From: Tenebrio molitor
Taxonomy: Eukaryota > Arthropoda > Insecta > Coleoptera > Tenebrionidae
Direction of reading: 5' to 3'
DNA: 64,000 bases
Assembly: GCF_963966145.1 (NCBI RefSeq)
Contig: NC_091049.1
Coordinates: 2,356,001 to 2,420,000 of the forward strand
The notes under the pieces are model-generated. The model worked only from the letters and a program-made list of their open reading frames with translations. It searched no databases and was not told the origin of the DNA. The position numbers were made by a program, and so were the translations under genes. Shown here in pieces: positions 60,164-64,000 of this stretch (position 1 is its first letter; every line of letters begins with the position of its first letter).

Positions 60164-62293
60164 TTATAATATACTAAGCCACCCACCTTTCGACTTCCGA
60201 AGGCTCTTTCGGACGTTCCTCTTTGTACTATCGTCGACGACTTTCTTGATTTTCTTCGGCTTGATCGGGCGCTTCTTGCCCACCCGCCTCACCTTTTTCC
60301 TAATCGATATTTTCCTACTCCTAAGTATCCTCTGGGCTAGCGTCAGCTTGGTCGTCGAGGCGGCCTTCGGCAGCTTCTTGGCCTCGCTGGACAGCCGGCT
60401 GCTTTTGCGCACCTTGGTGAGGCCGTCGTCGCACTGCTGCCTCCGGTGCGCCGCCCTCGTCTCCATGGGCTGCGCCTTGGTGCCGCTGCGCAGATTGTGC
60501 TTGGGTCTCTCGTTCTCGTTTTCGTCGCGGGTGTCGCTGAAGTCGCTCGAGCTCGACGATATCTCGTTGATCTGTATCGAGGTGTCCTCGTCGACGTTCT
60601 CCTTGTCCACCTCCTTCGGGTCGAAGCTGGTGCTGTCGCGCGGCTTCGACGCGAAGTTGCGCTCCTTCAGCGGCAGCGAGTTGGAGGTGACCTCGCTGGA
60701 GGTGGTGACGGGGCTGGCCTCCGAGTCGTCGGCCTGGGGCGGCGGCGGAGCGGGGGCGGCGCCGCCCTCCTCCTCGTCCTTCAGCTTCGTCGCGATCTCC
60801 TCGAAGCGCGTCACGATCTTCAGCCCGCTGTCGGGGTACGCGTTCTTCTTCCGGTTCTTGAGCACTTGGGCCCGCGGCGGCCCCGGCGGGTCCAGCATCA
60901 GCGTCACCACCGACGTGTTGTCCGCGCGCATCTTGGTGTTGTGCCACCGCTCCAGCGCCCTCTCCACCAGCAGCTTGCTGGGGTTCAGCCACGTCTTGTT
61001 GATGGAGTCGCTCAGGGCGGCGTTCTCGTTGTGGCGCTCCGCCTGCTGCACGATGTGGACGGCGTTCTGGGGGCTCAGCATGTTGAACAGGCCGTCGGTG
61101 CCGAAGATGAGGCATCGGTGGATGTTCGGGTCGATCGTGAAGACGGCGCAGTCGGGGTCCGGAGACACGATGAACTGGTTGATCTGCGAGTTGTACGACC
61201 AGAGGTCCCCCAGGCTCCGGGCCACGGCCAAGAAGGGGATCTCGTCGATCGGCGTCGACCGACGCACGGGGCCCTGGTGACCCATTTTCGGACGATTCCA
61301 CACCACTCGAGGCACCCCTGCATCATCCACCCATTATTACACCTTACTTCCCCTCCTGGCGCCATCTTCAAACCCAATTTCCCCTCTTGGCGCCATTTCC
61401 AAACGTAACCTCCCCTCCTAACACCATCATCAAACCTCACTTCCCCTCCTAGCGCCATAATCAAACCTAACTTCCCCTCTTGGCGCCATCATCAACCCAA
61501 CTTCCCCTCCGGGCGCCAGAATCACATTAAACTACATTCTGGGCGCGTAATTATACTTTTCGCGGAATAAAACGTCTTTGAAGGATCTTTATTGGAGCAC
61601 ACTTTGTACTGACCTGATTTAGCGACGACTTTTCCCCCGCACTGATTTATCCTCGTCATCTCGTCCAGATTCTCTGGTTTGTGGTCCCTGGTGAGGGGCC
61701 TGGCCCTCCACTCCGTCGATCCGTTCTCCTGATAACCTAAAATGATCCCTGAATCTCCGACGTGTCCGATGTAGATTTTTCCGCGACGAATGAACGCTAC
61801 GCTGGCCGTGGTGCCGGCAGTGCTGGGCAGGCCTGAGGCCGTCCTGGGCCACTTTTCTGCAAGATTTCGCCGATTAACCTCAAATTTGGTACTTTTTGAG
61901 CGAGTGACATTGATGACACAATAACATAACCTCACTTTTTTGAAAACAAAAATGTGAGTGCCTGTACTCGGTTCGGAGAAGAAATTAACCTTGCTCTTTC
62001 CACATGGCGTAGTGGGTGGCAATGTAGCCGTCTTTGATGGCCCTCAAGACGTCCTCGTCGTTGTCCGACCAGAAAGTCTTGTGTTTTATTATTGTTTCCA
62101 TGAGGTGTTCTTTGGCGAAAGCGGCGGCCTCGGCGCCTCCGTGGCCGTCGTAAATCCCAAAGAATGCATACTCCAAGTCTCTTTCGTCTTCTGTTTGTTG
62201 ATAAGCCACCGAAAAGAAGTCCTCCATGTATTTCCTCCCGCCTTGACGACAGTGGCCCGTCACACGCAAATTCACCCCTATAGAAGCTGGCAT
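60164..62293 (-). CDS. PPM1D: PPM1D/Wip1-type protein phosphatase
   Basis: Three exons (62293-61990, 61856-61614, 61317-60164) encode 566 residues. The PP2C domain fills about 1-320: RKYMEDF and FFGIYDGHGGAEAA bind metal, followed by GLPSTAGTTASVAFIR, HVGDSGIILG, TRDHKPE, and ADNTSVV with the last metal Asp. The basic loop KSGVPRVVWNRPK followed by GPVRRST is specific to the PPM1D subfamily. In vertebrates Wip1 dephosphorylates p53, ATM and p38 pathway proteins and ends the DNA-damage response. The long C-terminal tail (about 330-566) is disordered and very basic at its end (RKISIRKKVRRVGKKRP), likely nuclear. Intron 2 carries a 31-bp minisatellite. Confidence 0.95.
61346..61530. repeat. 31-bp minisatellite in PPM1D intron 2
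   Basis: Six units start at 61346, 61377, 61408, 61439, 61470 and 61500. Each is close to ACTTCCCCTC(C/T)TGGCGCCAT followed by (C/A)(T/A)TCAAACC. Most units hold the GGCGCC palindrome. The array fills most of the 296-bp intron. Confidence 0.92.
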
Positions 62294-63285
62294 TTTCTCG
62301 GGAAATACATTAAAACTACAAAACACAATTATAACGACACATTCGGCCAAAATTTATACATTCGAATTTTCGATATTGTTTGTGGCGTAACTGTCATTGT
62401 CAATTTTAACTATGTCAAACGCTACGACGTGCGCACGTATCGCGTCTCCGTCGCACACATCATCGCTTTTACGACTTTCACCGGCGCGTACGTCTGTGAT
62501 TGAACCTAACGCGCAGCGCCAGCTAACCCAATTTCAAATTAAAAAGCGACGTCGGTAATGCAGATCACGTCGTAACCAAACGAGGGTAGCGCCAAATTCA
62601 AAATGAACGCTGCATTCGGAAGTGTTCTATGGGATTCCAACAAGCAAGGACACGAGTTTTTTGCAAACAGTTTATTATAAGTTAGTGCTTTGAACAATTT
62701 TATAAAGCTTTTCCGAGTACTTCTTCAGGTTTTCATTTTATACAAGTGCTCTCTGATTTTCTATAATTGGTAACGATTTATAAATTCTACTAGACTAAAA
62801 AAAGCATTTTAAGGTTCCTGCGTCAGAGGTAGAACAAATCGGTGATCTAACGACATAAAAATAGTTCAAGTGACTCTCTCGGATAATTTACATAATATCA
62901 ACAATTTTTAATAAATAAGTACATAATAATAGTAAAACTATACTAACAATTTAAACAAAACAAACAAAAAGAAAACTGAAATGCTAAAAATAATGTCTGG
63001 AAAATTTGCTAAAACAAAACAAGACTAGATAAATACAACAACCATTGGAAAACTTTTCCCACGCTTTCTTAAATAAATAAAAATCACACAGTAATACATC
63101 ATTCAATAAAATTAATAAAACAGAACAAAACAAACAAAAAAAAAACAAATTTTATGATATTGTTCTCATCAACAAAGTGTAAAATTAATATAATACAATA
63201 TATAGTTGGGGTGAGGGGGTAAAATAATTAAAACGGGGGTTAGGGATGGTAATAAATAATTCCAATAAAAACTAATCGCTCGGTC
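62294..63285. other. PPM1D upstream region and USP 3' UTR
   Basis: No coding exon. The first 300 bases or so should hold the PPM1D promoter. TTTATT at 62671-62676 is an AATAAA on minus and would end the deubiquitinase transcript with a 3' UTR of about 600 AT-rich bases. Confidence 0.5.
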
Positions 63286-64000
63286 TCATAGATGCGACTT
63301 TTGTCCCTCTTGCTCGTAGAAAAGAACGTAAGCTTCGCCGCTCACGATCGATTTCGGAGATATCGACGACACCCTGCGAAAAAAACCATTTCTTTGGCAT
63401 CTACCCCAGACACGTTGCGCAGGGTACTCACCTCGAATCGTTATACTCGTGCCAGGCCTTGGTGTACGGGTGACGACAGTACGCCGTATAGTGTCCGCTG
63501 TAGGTCGTCCCGCTGTGATTGGAGATGGCGTAAAGGTTGTAGCGGCAGGGGGTGATGTTGTCGGCGGCGTAGTGACTCATGTCGAGCCCTTCCAACGGAA
63601 AATCGACAGTGACGCTGAGCTTACCGCGAAATCTCTCGGCCAACGAGAACCGTTTCAAATCTAGGGGGGGTTCAGTCAAGGAACGAATCCGAGACAACGA
63701 TCGCAAACAAAAAAACTTTGATAAAGGATACGTATCACTAGAATCTTGGGAAACTTCTGAATGGTGAAGGACTTGGTGCATTTCCTCCTCTCTTTGCATT
63801 TGGAGCACGTCTGAAACGGTTTCGATTTAGAGGCGGCGCCCGGAGCGTCGTCGGTGCTACTCACGGGTTTCTCGTCGCCATCCAAGGTTTCCTCCCGCGT
63901 GAAGGAGTCGAGACATTGGGCCAGCCTCACTTGTCCCGCCCTCTGCGGTATCGGCAAAGAGAGATCCCAGAAAGGGTCGAAGGTGACCGAACAGTGGCCG
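63286..64000 (-). CDS. USP2-type ubiquitin hydrolase, C-terminal part
   Basis: Four exons are visible (64000 partial-63865, 63810-63732, 63660-63432, 63373-63286); the gene continues past the window. Matches to USP2/USP21-type catalytic domains: FDPFWDLSLPIP, a zinc-binding CSKC pair, FPKILVIHLKRFS, the His box SNHSGTTYSGHYTAYCR, and EYNDS with the catalytic Asn/Asp. The Cys box lies outside. USP enzymes remove ubiquitin from substrates. The end (GEAYVLFYE, then a short tail) is the usual domain end. Drosophila Usp2 is the likeliest orthologue, but USP8 or USP21 relatives cannot be excluded from this part. Confidence 0.92.

Noticed and set aside
1..64000. tRNA, rRNA, CRISPR arrays, prokaryotic genes or viral insertions
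   Set aside because: No cloverleaf, rRNA core, regularly spaced repeats or viral-type frame was seen. The tandem arrays are contiguous minisatellites without spacers.

Overview
The window is nuclear DNA from an insect, most likely a beetle. Genes are split by mostly 45-60 bp GT-AG introns plus a few very long ones. Exons are GC-rich and lie in AT-rich introns and spacers. Many short foldback transposons sit at TA dinucleotides, and all recognisable proteins are animal proteins. The species cannot be fixed from sequence alone. Nothing prokaryotic, viral or CRISPR-like was seen.

Layout: CUEDC2 (+, 812-9960, with an 8.2 kb repeat-bearing intron); a secreted trypsin-like protease (+, 11756-12851); a MITE-rich spacer; a Cys/Pro/Lys-rich protein of unknown function (+, 17170-19135); SLC10A7 (-, 19530-20782); a 14-exon dikinase of the type usually called 'putative phosphoenolpyruvate synthase', whose domain order is that of rifampicin phosphotransferase (-, 21130-25939); GPN1 (+, 27608-28758); strawberry notch (-, 13 exons, 29467-34997); LRRC47 (+, 35931-37723); phosphatidylinositol synthase CDIPT (-, 37902-38750); an unrecognised 855-residue Lys/Ser-rich protein (+, 39650-50037, with a 6.5 kb intron); TANGO2 (-, 51190-52057); GUCD1 (+, 52353-59242, with a 6.1 kb first intron); a PPM1D/Wip1-type phosphatase (-, 60164-62293); and the 3' part of a USP2-type deubiquitinase (-, 63286 to the window edge).

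Exon borders were chosen by hand so that every junction has splice dinucleotides and every reading frame closes. Final lengths: CUEDC2 285 aa, protease 259, SLC10A7 338, dikinase 1285, GPN1 350, sno 1334, LRRC47 505, CDIPT 217, unknown 855, TANGO2 271, GUCD1 228, PPM1D 566.

The genes are mostly unrelated housekeeping genes, several in divergent pairs (sno/LRRC47, CDIPT/unknown, TANGO2/GUCD1, dikinase/GPN1) or convergent pairs (LRRC47/CDIPT). No operon-like system is visible. The most notable content is the RPH-like dikinase, a hAT element nested in a TA-flanked MITE with an intact 8-bp target duplication, two intronic minisatellites that share a 31-bp period, a GC-AG intron in sno, and an excess of the palindrome GTCACGTGAC.
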